Shown here one piece after another: positions 45,464 to 54,015 of a stretch of DNA of 64,000 nt. The stretch spans positions 310,001-374,000 of the forward strand of contig NZ_QYYA01000002.1 in assembly GCF_003597125.1 (NCBI RefSeq), written 5' to 3'. A program made the position numbers and the translations under genes. The first letter of the stretch is position 1; every line of letters starts with the position of its first letter. This DNA is from Alcanivorax profundi (lineage in GTDB: Bacteria; Pseudomonadota; Gammaproteobacteria; Pseudomonadales; Alcanivoracaceae). Under the pieces are notes generated by a model. The model did not search any database, was not told the origin of the DNA, and worked only from the letters and a program-made list of their open reading frames with translations.

Positions 45464-45835
45464 CTACAAGCCCAGATACGCCCCAATCAGAAACGCATCC
45501 CCCTGCCCTTCACGCTGGCCGAAATAGCTCACCGGCTCGAACTCGCCGCCCTCCACCGAGCCCACCTCGCAATCAACGCGGTATTGTTTGGCCAGGTCAT
45601 TGAACAGCTGCACCGCCGGCTTGATCTGGGCCGCCTTCTTCACCGGCTGCTGGATCCCCAGACGCCAGTCCTCGCACTCCTCGCTTTCACACTCGTCGAT
45701 CACGGTGACCTGGCTGTCAGGGTTTTCTTCCGCATACGCGTGCAGTGCTGCCTGCACATCAGACCGGCAACGCTTGAGGGCCTTTTCCTGTTTTTCATCC
45801 AGGCCATCGCAGGCCACAAGAAGATAAAGGAGCAT
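45464..45835 (-). CDS. protein of unknown function with Cys-rich start
   Basis: A 123-residue protein. It begins MLLYLLVACDGLDEKQEKALKRC, so the N-terminus is short and hydrophobic with a cysteine, perhaps a lipoprotein signal, but too short to be typical. Four further Cys follow (KRC, DECESEEC, VDC). The ribosome-binding site for the ATG at 45835 is weak; the frame is open further upstream. It is divergent from the sensor kinase gene. No domain recognised. Confidence 0.5.
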   Translation of the reverse strand: MLLYLLVACDGLDEKQEKALKRCRSDVQAALHAYAEENPDSQVTVIDECESEECEDWRLGIQQPVKKAAQIKPAVQLFNDLAKQYRVDCEVGSVEGGEFEPVSYFGQREGQGDAFLIGAYLGL

Positions 45836-45990
45836 GGACAAACATCCGGTTGGGAAGGATGCGCTACTGTACCATAGCGCGAAGACAACGTTGTGACGGA
45901 AGCAAGGCCTCAATGGGCCATCATCACGCCACTGCAGCACCGGGATTCATGCTACATTTGCCGCAAACCGATCACCGCAGAACAACAAGA

Positions 45991-47808
45991 ATGCGCGCTT
46001 TTCACGTTTTACTGGGCCTCTCGATTCTACTGCTGACCAGCCTGGCCTATGCCGACAGTCCTTATCACGCCATTACCCAGGGGCAAGTCGCCTATACAGA
46101 ACACCCTACAGACCAGCCTCCCCTGAGCGGCTGGCAGGAAACCGGCTTGCCATTTTCCGGCTCCGCCCGGCAGACAACGGGCACTTTCTGGTTTCGCTTC
46201 CCCGTGGAGGCCCTCCCCGCCGACCAGCGCGACAGCCTTTATGTCGCCCATCATGTATTTGATATCACCGTATACCTTAACGGTCACCGGGTCGGCAGCA
46301 CCGAACGGCTCGATGGTCTGGAATCCACGGGCTGGAACCATCCGTTTTATACGGCCATTCCCGCGCTCTTCTGGCAAGAGACCGGCAACCAGCTGCTGGT
46401 GCGCATACGCAGCGGCGAACCCAACGCGGTGCTATCGCCAGTCTTCCTGGGCGCGCAAACCGCTCTGCAAACCCACTACCAGCAAGCCGTCAGGCAGAAA
46501 ATCCACATCGCCGAATGGAGCATGATTACCTGTCTGATCATGGGTGGTCTTACCCTTTTCATCTGGTTGCTACGCCGTAAGGACCGGCTCTATTTGTATT
46601 TCTCACTGCTCTGCTTCAGCTGGTCGGTGGTCATGTTCTATCTGGCCATACCGTTTGCCCCCTTCGACCACGGCAGCTGGCTTCGCTTCGCCTTTTACTG
46701 TGTCGATTTATCCGGCTTCTTCCTGTTCATGTTTCTCTACGAGTTGATGAAGCTGGAGCGGCCACGACTCAAATTCACCGCCATCATTGCAGTACTACTC
46801 TCAGCGGTGCTGCTGTTCAGCATGCCAATGCACCTGCACTCACTGGTGATCACTCTGGTCCATGGCATGCATCTGGCGCTGGTGGTCTACCTGCTCGTCA
46901 TTGGCACACGCATCGCCATTCGCAAACGCAGCCGCGAACTGCTGGTGTTGATCCCCGGATTTCTGATTATTGCGGCTCTGGTCCTGCACGACATCTACGC
47001 CTTCCAGGTCGCTGCCCGGCAACCGGGCGGGCTGCCGGAAGGCACCTACATGCAATACGGATTCGCCGTATTGCTGATACTCATGTTTATCCACTTGGTG
47101 CGCACCTTCGTGCGCGCACTCAACAGCAGCGAAACCCTCAACAGCCAACTGGAAAAACGGGTGGCCGAAGTGTCCGCCTCGCTGGAGCAAAGCTACGCAG
47201 AAAATCACGCCCTCGCACTGCACAATCATGCCCAGCAAGAACGCCAGAAAGTCTACCGGGACCTGCACGATGACGTGGGCGCAAAACTGCTCTCCATCCT
47301 GCACTCGCGCGCGGAAGACGAAAAATCCCTGCTGGCCCGGGAAGCGCTGTCTTCCCTGCGGGAAACCGTCAACCAAAGTACCCGCGACGTGATCCCTCTG
47401 AACGAGCTGGTGAGCAACACGCTCAGCGAAACAGAAAACCGCCTGGCTCACGCACGCATTCCGTTTGAGGCCACCGTTAGCGGCAACACCCCCGACCTGC
47501 CCGCCGACCCCAAGAAGGCCTACCACCTGAGCCGCATCCTTCGCGAACTAACCTCCAACATCATCAAGCATGCCAACCAGGGGCCAGTCCGTTTGCACTG
47601 CGAGGCAAGCCACCACACCCTGGCTCTGACTCTGCAGGATAATGGCCCTGGCCTGCCGGAAACCAGCCACTCACCAGGAATGGGACTGACCAATATCCGT
47701 TTTCGGGCCACGGAAATCGGCGCTACGATGGAATGGGAAAACCAACCGGAAGGGGGATGCCGGTGTCAGTTGCAGATACCCATACACGCCATGCTGCTTG
47801 ATTACTAA
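45991..47808 (+). CDS. orphan 7TM sensor histidine kinase (7TMR-DISM type)
   Basis: A 605-residue membrane kinase. A signal peptide (ending SLAYA) leads into an extracellular beta-sandwich domain (GTFWFRFPVEALP, DITVYLNGHRVGSTERL, GNQLLVRI) like 7TMR-DISM sensory domains, then seven hydrophobic segments, a short coiled coil, and a cytoplasmic kinase. The phospho-acceptor is His426 in VYRDLHDDVGAKLLSILH, the HisKA_3 (NarX/LiaS) type. The ATPase domain has RELTSNIIKHAN (N box) and DNGPGLP (G1), GMGLTNIRFRA (G2). No response regulator gene is adjacent, so it is an orphan. The start ATG at 45991 fits the signal peptide. Sensed signal: unknown. Confidence 0.88.
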   Translation: MRAFHVLLGLSILLLTSLAYADSPYHAITQGQVAYTEHPTDQPPLSGWQETGLPFSGSARQTTGTFWFRFPVEALPADQRDSLYVAHHVFDITVYLNGHRVGSTERLDGLESTGWNHPFYTAIPALFWQETGNQLLVRIRSGEPNAVLSPVFLGAQTALQTHYQQAVRQKIHIAEWSMITCLIMGGLTLFIWLLRRKDRLYLYFSLLCFSWSVVMFYLAIPFAPFDHGSWLRFAFYCVDLSGFFLFMFLYELMKLERPRLKFTAIIAVLLSAVLLFSMPMHLHSLVITLVHGMHLALVVYLLVIGTRIAIRKRSRELLVLIPGFLIIAALVLHDIYAFQVAARQPGGLPEGTYMQYGFAVLLILMFIHLVRTFVRALNSSETLNSQLEKRVAEVSASLEQSYAENHALALHNHAQQERQKVYRDLHDDVGAKLLSILHSRAEDEKSLLAREALSSLRETVNQSTRDVIPLNELVSNTLSETENRLAHARIPFEATVSGNTPDLPADPKKAYHLSRILRELTSNIIKHANQGPVRLHCEASHHTLALTLQDNGPGLPETSHSPGMGLTNIRFRATEIGATMEWENQPEGGCRCQLQIPIHAMLLDY

Positions 47809-47871
47809 AACCCCATTGAATCGTTGCCCCGGGTTTTCTAGCCTTGGTATTTTTCAGGTGCGTCACATTCC

Positions 47872-48237
47872 ATGCGTATTTACTTTTTCGTGCTGATTCT
47901 GCTCGGCCTCCTGCCTTCTGCCTCATTGGCAGAGTCAGACTGCCAGCTCAACATTCTTCACAGTGCCATTGGGTCCACACACAGCTTTAACCTGGAAGTG
48001 ACCTGTGCGGGCAACTACAACACGCTCACCTACTTGCTACGCAGCAAGACCCAAAAGAATGGCACTACACGCATCGACAGTGAAAGCGGCGAGTTGCACA
48101 TTCTGGGCGATAGCAAGACGACCGGCCCAATTAAACTCGACCTGACCGCCGGTGACAGCGTGACAGTTGAAGCAAGAATCCTGCAAGCCTGTGAAATCCT
48201 GGCGGATACGACCCTGCACTATTCACACGAGCACTAA
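47872..48237 (+). CDS. small secreted protein of unknown function
   Basis: A 121-residue protein with a signal peptide (FFVLILLGLLPSASLA) and a mature beta-rich domain with three Cys (SDCQLNI, EVTCAGN, LQACEI). It is 63 nt after the sensor kinase gene on the same strand, so co-transcription is possible. The ribosome-binding site is weak. No family recognised; a fold like small immunoglobulin-type adhesion or assembly factors (CsgH-like) is conceivable but unproven. Confidence 0.58.
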   Translation: MRIYFFVLILLGLLPSASLAESDCQLNILHSAIGSTHSFNLEVTCAGNYNTLTYLLRSKTQKNGTTRIDSESGELHILGDSKTTGPIKLDLTAGDSVTVEARILQACEILADTTLHYSHEH

Positions 48238-48401
48238 ACCCAGGACGGGAATGGCCACCGCGGAATCAGCGGTAAACGTTCAAGACCCTCAACGGTAACC
48301 TACGCATTGAGGCTCGCCTTTAACCGCTCAAACACTCAAAGAGTGCCTGGCCCCGTTGTTGGGATCGGCTCACAACGACAACAACCTGCCGAAAAGCGCT
48401 G

Positions 48402-48782
48402 TTATGGTGAAATGCGGATGGCAGCATGGATTGTCGCGGCAGCAACAAGCCCGACGGTAGCGATAATGTCTGCGATGACCACCTTGCGAATAGCGTCATT
48501 GTAGCCGCCCACCGACCATGCAATAGCGATGAAAGACACAACACTGATAACGCCCGCGACAATGGCGATTGATTGCAGAGCGGGTTGAAACGCAGCATAG
48601 AGCAAGAATAAGCCGAGAAGCCCAAACAGGATGGCCCGGTGACGCATCAGGATTTCAAGGTTGGGCTCCCCCAGGGAAACACCATACAAAGCAGCAAGGC
48701 GCTTTACGCCCAGCACCCCCGAAACGGGCAGCAGATGAATGATGCCGACAAGCACCAGAAGACCGGTAACCACTGACTCCAT
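48402..48782 (-). CDS. conserved four-span membrane protein
   Basis: A 126-residue hydrophobic protein (VTGLLVLVGIIHLLPVSGVLGVKRLAALYGV, ILMRHRAILFGLLGLFLLYAAF, IVAGVISVVSFIAIAW, DIIATVGLVAAATIHAAI). Close relatives in pseudomonads and Alcanivorax-type bacteria carry a misleading phosphopantetheine adenylyltransferase label, but the sequence is plainly a membrane protein with no nucleotidyltransferase motif. AGGGGTG lies 6-7 nt before the ATG at 48782. Function unknown. Confidence 0.75.
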   Translation of the reverse strand: MESVVTGLLVLVGIIHLLPVSGVLGVKRLAALYGVSLGEPNLEILMRHRAILFGLLGLFLLYAAFQPALQSIAIVAGVISVVSFIAIAWSVGGYNDAIRKVVIADIIATVGLVAAATIHAAIRISP

Positions 48783-48884
48783 ATTGCACACCCCTGGATT
48801 TAACGCTCGGCAAAGCGGAAAAATTACAGCAAGGAACGAGCAAAAAATCGGCCCGCCTGTCGCCACTTGGAAGGGCTTTCATAC

Positions 48885-49241
48885 TTAGAGAACATAGAAT
48901 TCAGTTTCCCAAATATGAATAGTAAAATCCTCAAAGGGCCGCTCCTGGGTAACAAACACCAGATTCGCATCGCAGGCAAACGATAGGCAGAAATGGAAGT
49001 CATCCCTTTTCTCCCACCCTATGACCTTGCATCCAATCAAATCCTCTAACCCACCGGTGCTTACCCAGGAGTCAGAGAAGAGCTGCTTCGAAATTCCACT
49101 GCTCTCAAGCAGTAGATCGCCACCACCCTGTATAGACACCCTTTCAAATTTAAGCTGTATTTGATGCTGATCGATGCAGATTTGAGACAGCACATCCCCC
49201 ACAATTTCACTCAAATCAAAGCTATCCGGTATCCGGTTCAT
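48885..49241 (-). CDS. DUF6188-like small protein
   Basis: A 118-residue cytosolic protein. The pattern (IVGDVLSQICIDQHQIQLKFE, GGGDLLLESS, LIGCKVIGWEKRDDFHFCLSFACDANLVFV) resembles DUF6188, small proteins of the kind seen as cargo or immunity proteins near polymorphic toxins. No toxin gene is next to it. The gene and its surroundings are more AT-rich than the rest of the window, which suggests acquisition from elsewhere. The family call is tentative. Confidence 0.55.
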   Translation of the reverse strand: MNRIPDSFDLSEIVGDVLSQICIDQHQIQLKFERVSIQGGGDLLLESSGISKQLFSDSWVSTGGLEDLIGCKVIGWEKRDDFHFCLSFACDANLVFVTQERPFEDFTIHIWETEFYVL

Positions 49242-49339
49242 TCAACCACCAACAAATCCAACCTACAGTTCAACATGGCTGTTTCACGAAGGTTTTTAAT
49301 TTCCCATGATGAATGAAGTGAATGCATCAGGTTGAGCCT

Positions 49340-49492
49340 CTATATGTGAAACCCCGGATTATTATCTAAAAACCTTATTAATGCATAAACACCAATCAGT
49401 CCTGCGAACACCAGCATAATGATGCAGACCAAAAAAACACCCAGGCAACCACGTTCTTTCTCTTGCAATTCTTCGCTATCGAAATCACTCAT
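49340..49492 (-). CDS. 50-residue single-span membrane protein
   Basis: A short gene in the AT-rich patch. It begins MSDFDSEELQEKERGCLGVF, then has one transmembrane helix (LVCIIMLVFAGLIGVYALI) and a short tail ending FHI. The acidic N-terminus and single central helix are typical of small membrane proteins. A GGA lies 8 nt before the ATG at 49492, moderate support for translation. It lies between a DUF6188-like gene and a sulfotransferase gene on the same strand. Confidence 0.55.
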   Translation of the reverse strand: MSDFDSEELQEKERGCLGVFLVCIIMLVFAGLIGVYALIRFLDNNPGFHI

Positions 49493-49599
49493 CACAAATT
49501 CCATTTAGCGCGATATCCGGAGTTTGGGATACCTGATTCCAAGCCACATGAACGCTATCGTCACGACAACATTCCATGCCCAGTGCCACCGATAATAAT

Positions 49600-50409
49600 T
49601 TAAAGCAACTTATAATCGAAATAATCGAGCAAATCACGCTCAGGACAGAGAACACTATTCAGGCAATCGACATCATCGGCAGTCAAGTTCGAAATCTGCC
49701 GCTGATTCTGATTAATAATCGGTTGCAGCTCGTAATCTTTTACTTTTACGTGCGCATTCAGGCTGATGGTTTCTGCAACCCCCTCTGGCAACGAGAGCAT
49801 ATCAAGCAACAAAGAGGGGCTCTCGCAAAAACGCTCGTACGTCAAAACAGGAACACCCCCCCCTTCAACGAATTCACGAATTCGACGACTTCTTTCCACC
49901 CAGACCCTGGCCAAGTCTATCAATATCTCTTGTCGCGACGACAAGGTGACATTTTCCACATCGTGATAACGAAAAAGCCGACTTGAACAATTCGCATACG
50001 GATCTCTGTTGTTTGCCAAAAATGAGACTCTGTCAAATTGACTCGATAGATCCGCGATTCTCATCATGTTGGGAGGGCTCTTTTCAATCACCACGTCCAC
50101 TTCAGAATGCTGGCTTTTGACCTTTTGATAACGATTCAGCCAAACTGCCTTGACTGACGAGTAGTCCACTTCTTTATCTGGATCCCATCGATCCGCAGAA
50201 CATAAACCCGGAACAAGCCATTGACCTTCTCCATTTGGCGTCAAAGTCATCGTTCTAGGGCTGGAATCAAGTACTTTAGCAATCGCGGTTGATCCAGAAT
50301 TAGGAGGCGTCAAAAGAAACAGAAAATATGGTTGATCACTTTCATCATGCTTTGGCTTTGGCCACTTGGGCTTCACACTTTGATAAAGCGATTTCAGGGT
50401 TTTTTTCAT
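49600..50409 (-). CDS. sulfotransferase family protein
   Basis: A 269-residue sulfotransferase-fold protein. The PAPS 5'-phosphosulfate loop is LLTPPNSGSTAIAKVL near residues 32-47, and the 3'-phosphate region is FLANNRDPYANCSSRLFRYHD near residue 137. Related proteins sulfate carbohydrates, lipids or metabolites. AAGG lies 7 nt before the ATG at 50409. The gene is AT-rich relative to the window, with AT-rich flanks, and has no biosynthetic neighbours; it may be horizontally acquired. The acceptor substrate is unknown. Confidence 0.76.
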   Translation of the reverse strand: MKKTLKSLYQSVKPKWPKPKHDESDQPYFLFLLTPPNSGSTAIAKVLDSSPRTMTLTPNGEGQWLVPGLCSADRWDPDKEVDYSSVKAVWLNRYQKVKSQHSEVDVVIEKSPPNMMRIADLSSQFDRVSFLANNRDPYANCSSRLFRYHDVENVTLSSRQEILIDLARVWVERSRRIREFVEGGGVPVLTYERFCESPSLLLDMLSLPEGVAETISLNAHVKVKDYELQPIINQNQRQISNLTADDVDCLNSVLCPERDLLDYFDYKLL

Positions 50410-50453
50410 AGAACGCCTTGGATATAGATCATATAGCCGGAAGAATAAGCCGG

Positions 50454-50473
50454 TCAGGATACACCTATCCTGA
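50454..50473. repeat. 7-bp inverted repeat upstream of the sulfotransferase gene
   Basis: TCAGGAT and ATCCTGA around a 6-nt centre, 45 nt upstream of the sulfotransferase ATG. It could be an operator or a small hairpin. Confidence 0.45.
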
Positions 50474-50829
50474 TTTAGGTTGAAATTTTATACATCTGAA
50501 TAATGCCATCCCCCTAGAATCCTGGAGGAAAGAAAACAGGATTTGCAATCACCAGGGCAGCGTAATATCTGGCGCTGGCGTTTCCATATTCTGATCTTCT
50601 TCATGAGCTTTAACTTTTATGCATTTTCTGCCAACTAATCGCTTTCCGCCCTCTCCTCTTACCTTCCGCATTCAAAACCTGGCCATCATATCTTCTTTCG
50701 CACTATTCATAACAAATATCCGCAGGCTATTTTGTCAATTCATGCCGCCCCTTATTGCTCATGAGCGTCCCTTATAGTTTTTGCATTAACCTGCAAATTC
50801 AACTTGCGAGCGGGTCAAACCGGAAAGTC

Positions 50830-50854
50830 ATCCCCGGCGAGTGAAGCCGGGGAT
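50830..50854 (-). terminator. stem-loop after the czcA-like gene
   Basis: ATCCCCGGC, a 7-nt loop, GCCGGGGAT form a perfect 9-bp stem 6 nt past the stop of the pump gene. The T-tract is poor, so it may be a weak or Rho-assisted terminator. Confidence 0.6.
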
Positions 50855-50860
50855 AGTGGC

Positions 50861-53800
50861 TTATCGCTGCAATGTCGCAGCCTTCTCCCTTGAAAACACT
50901 CCATAAAGACTCGGTAACACCAACAACGTCAACGCCGTCGCCGACACCAGGCCACCCACAATCACCACCGCCAGGGGTCGCTGCACCTCACTGCCGACCC
51001 CGGAGGCCAATAGCATGGGAATCAACCCCAGCATGGAAGTGAGCGCAGTCATCAATACCGGGCGTAGTCGCGACACGGCTCCTTCAAAGATAGCCGCCTC
51101 CAATTTCTCACCATCGCGCAGCCGATGATTAATGGCTTCCACCATCACCACCCCATTGAGTACCGCCACACCGAACAGGGTGATGAATCCCACGGAGCTG
51201 GGCACGGACAGGTACTGGCCGCTAAGTGCTAATGCGAGGATGCCGCCGATCAGGGCCAATGGGACGTTGACCAAAATCAGGGCGGCCTGGGCTACGGACC
51301 CGAAGGCGAAGTAGAGCAATAGGGCGATCAGCCCCACAGCCACGGGCACCACCATGGCCAGGCGTTGCTGGGCACGTTGCTGGTTTTCGTATTGGCCGCC
51401 GATGTCCAAGCTGTAGCCAGGGGGCAGGTCCACTTCGCTGTCGACGGCTTGCTGGATGTCCGCCACTACGGAGCCCATGTCGCGCCCGGCCACGTTGGCC
51501 TGGATGACCACGCGGCGTTGCACGTCGTCGCGGCTGATCTGCGGTGGGCCGGAGACCAGATCCACGTCTGCCACGTCCATAAGCCGCACCCAGGCACCGT
51601 CTGCGGCTTTCAAGCGCAGGTTGCGAATGGCTTCCGCATTGTGGCGGGCATTCTGTTCCAGGCGCACATAGATGTCGTAGCGTTCGTTGCCGTTAATCAC
51701 CTGTCCGGCGCTGCCGCCACCCAGGCCGTTGCTGACCAGATCCATGACCTGATTGACGCTGAGGCCGTAACGGCTAAGGGCGTTGCGGTCCGGGGTGACT
51801 ACCAGCTGTGCTTCCCCCGCGATCTGTTCCAGTTGCACGTCGGTGGCACCATCGACTTCTTTCACTGCCTGAGTGATGGCTTCGCCTCTTTCCTGCAACA
51901 CAGTGAGATCCGGGCCGAACAATTTGATGGCCAGTTGCGCTTTGACGCCGGAGAGCAGTTCGTCCACCCGCATGGCGATGGGCTGGGAAAAGTTGAACAG
52001 CAGGCCGGGGTGCACCTCCAGCCGTTGCTGAATTTTTTCCTGCAGTGCTTGCCGAGAACTGGCGCTTTCCCATTCGCTGACTGGCTTGAGGCCGATATAG
52101 ATTTCCACGTTGCTTACCGGCTCCGGGTCACCGCCGATTTCCGCACGCCCTACCCGGCTGAGTGCGTAGGTGACTTCCGGGAAGGTCAGGATTTCCTTCT
52201 CCAGTTTTTGCCCCACGTTCAAGGCGGTGTCGAGACTGGAGGACGGCGCCAGGGTGACACGCAAGGCCAAGGTGCCCTCTTCCAGTACCGGCACGAACTC
52301 CGTGCCGATAAAGGGAGTGGTGGCCAGCGCCAACGCGAACAAGCCAACCGCACCGCCGACGACGACCTTGCGTGCCTGCATCGCTTTCGCCAGCAGGGTT
52401 CGATAGCGGGTTTCCAGCCACTGCATCAGTTTGTTTGGCTTTTCTTCCACGCCGTGACGAAACAGAAACCCGGCCAGTGCCGGCACCACGATCAGCGCCA
52501 CCAGCACGGCAGCGGCCATGGCCAGCATGATGCTGATGGCCATGGGCACGAACATTTTGGCTTCCACCCCTTCGAACGCGAACAGGGGCAAGAACACCAC
52601 CAGAATAATGCTGGCAGCGAAGAACACCGGGCGCGCCACTTCCTGGGCGGCAGCTTTGACGCGCAAGGCCATACCACCACGAGCATCATCGTTGCCCGCC
52701 CCCTGGCTGAGATGTTTGACGATGTTCTCCACCATCACCACGGAGCCATCCACCAGCATGCCGATGGCCACGGCCAGGCCGCCCAGCGACATCAGGTTGG
52801 CGGACATGCCCAGGCTGGCCATGACCAGCAAGGCCAGCCCAATGGACAGGGGAATGGACAACAACACCAGCGCCGTGGCGCGAAGGTTCATCAGGAACAA
52901 GGCCAATACGATGACGATAAACACAAAGGCCAGCAGCAAAGCGGTGACCACGGTGCTGACGGCTTTTTCCACCAGGTCGGCCTGGTCGTAGAACACCTGG
53001 AATTCCACACCGTCGGGCAGGGCCTGCTGAATGCGCGCTTCACGGGCCTTGATGCCATCGATGGTGGCCTTGGTGTTGGCGCCCATGCGCTTGAGCACGA
53101 TGCCCGCCACCACTTCGCCCAAGGCTTCCGGTTCGCCGTTGGCGTCGCGGCGGGTCATGGTGAGCGCGCCCTGACGGATCTCGCCGCCGAATTCCACCTT
53201 GGCCACATCGCTTACACGCACCTGGCTGCCGTCCACTTCGCGCAGCGGAATGGCAGCGATGTCTTGCAAGCCCTGTTCACCGCTGCCCACCCAGCCCATG
53301 CCACGAATCACCAACTGCTCGGCGCCACGATCCAGATACCAGCCACCGGCGTTGCGGTTGTTGGCGGCGATGGCCTCCATGACGTGTTGCAGGGTCAGGT
53401 CGTAGGCAAGCAACCGGGTGGGATTCACGTTGACCTGATACTGGCGCACTTCACCGCCGTAGCTGAGTACATCGGTAACCCCACCCACGGGCATAAGCAG
53501 CAGCTTCACGACCCAGTCGTTAAGGCTGCGCAATTGCATGGCGTCGATATTGGCGCCCGGCTTGGCGGTGAGCAGGTATTGATAGACCTGACCCAGCCCG
53601 GAGGTGTTCGGGCCCATCTCCGGGGTGCCGACGCCGTCGGGAATATCTTCCCGCGCCGCTTGCAGGCGTTCGAACACCAATTGCCGGGCGAAATAGATGT
53701 CGGTGCCGTCTTCGAACACCACGGTGACGATGGACAGACCGGTCTTGGAAATGGAACGCACCTCGGCCACCTGGGGCAGCGCATACATCACCGCCTCGAT

Positions 53801-54004
53801 GGGATAGGTGATCAACTGCTCCACTTCTTCGGCAGCCAGCCCTTCCGCTTCGGTGTTCACCTGCACCTGCACATTGGTGACATCCGGGAAGGCATCCAGT
53901 TTCAGGTTGGGCAATTGCCAGCCGATCACACCGACGGTGATGACCAGTAACAGCAACACAATGAGGCGGTTGTTCACCGCCCAATCGACAAGTCGATTAA
54001 ACAT
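50861..54004 (-). CDS. czcA: heavy-metal efflux RND pump, CzcA/CusA family
   Basis: A 1047-residue inner-membrane proton-driven pump that exports metal cations across the envelope. N-terminus MFNRLVDWAVNNRLIVLLLLV, then NLKLDAFPDVTNVQVQVNTEAEG, which is the CzcA hallmark. The transmembrane helix IV motif reads AVAIGMLVDGSVVMVEN: the Asp of VDG is present, but the DFG preceding it in CzcA is replaced by AIG, so the metal class (Zn/Co/Cd versus another divalent cation) is open. The last gene of a czcCBA-type operon, 11 nt after the adaptor. The symbol refers to family only. Confidence 0.88.
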   Translation of the reverse strand: MFNRLVDWAVNNRLIVLLLLVITVGVIGWQLPNLKLDAFPDVTNVQVQVNTEAEGLAAEEVEQLITYPIEAVMYALPQVAEVRSISKTGLSIVTVVFEDGTDIYFARQLVFERLQAAREDIPDGVGTPEMGPNTSGLGQVYQYLLTAKPGANIDAMQLRSLNDWVVKLLLMPVGGVTDVLSYGGEVRQYQVNVNPTRLLAYDLTLQHVMEAIAANNRNAGGWYLDRGAEQLVIRGMGWVGSGEQGLQDIAAIPLREVDGSQVRVSDVAKVEFGGEIRQGALTMTRRDANGEPEALGEVVAGIVLKRMGANTKATIDGIKAREARIQQALPDGVEFQVFYDQADLVEKAVSTVVTALLLAFVFIVIVLALFLMNLRATALVLLSIPLSIGLALLVMASLGMSANLMSLGGLAVAIGMLVDGSVVMVENIVKHLSQGAGNDDARGGMALRVKAAAQEVARPVFFAASIILVVFLPLFAFEGVEAKMFVPMAISIMLAMAAAVLVALIVVPALAGFLFRHGVEEKPNKLMQWLETRYRTLLAKAMQARKVVVGGAVGLFALALATTPFIGTEFVPVLEEGTLALRVTLAPSSSLDTALNVGQKLEKEILTFPEVTYALSRVGRAEIGGDPEPVSNVEIYIGLKPVSEWESASSRQALQEKIQQRLEVHPGLLFNFSQPIAMRVDELLSGVKAQLAIKLFGPDLTVLQERGEAITQAVKEVDGATDVQLEQIAGEAQLVVTPDRNALSRYGLSVNQVMDLVSNGLGGGSAGQVINGNERYDIYVRLEQNARHNAEAIRNLRLKAADGAWVRLMDVADVDLVSGPPQISRDDVQRRVVIQANVAGRDMGSVVADIQQAVDSEVDLPPGYSLDIGGQYENQQRAQQRLAMVVPVAVGLIALLLYFAFGSVAQAALILVNVPLALIGGILALALSGQYLSVPSSVGFITLFGVAVLNGVVMVEAINHRLRDGEKLEAAIFEGAVSRLRPVLMTALTSMLGLIPMLLASGVGSEVQRPLAVVIVGGLVSATALTLLVLPSLYGVFSREKAATLQR

Positions 54005-54015
54005 GACGGTGATCC

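Larger units (their letters stand above)
50410..50860. other. 451-bp AT-rich gap with no gene
   Basis: No open frame here has a credible start. The gap contains a 7-bp inverted repeat at 50454-50473 near the sulfotransferase promoter and the presumed terminator hairpin of the Czc operon at 50830-50854. Base composition is clearly richer in A and T than the flanking operon. Confidence 0.5.

Noticed and set aside
51365-53950. A very long open frame on the plus strand (about 860 codons) antisense to the czcA-like gene
   Set aside because: It is a compositional shadow of the GC-rich czcA reading frame; the translation is rich in His/Gln/Gly without any family pattern, whereas the opposite strand encodes a complete RND pump.
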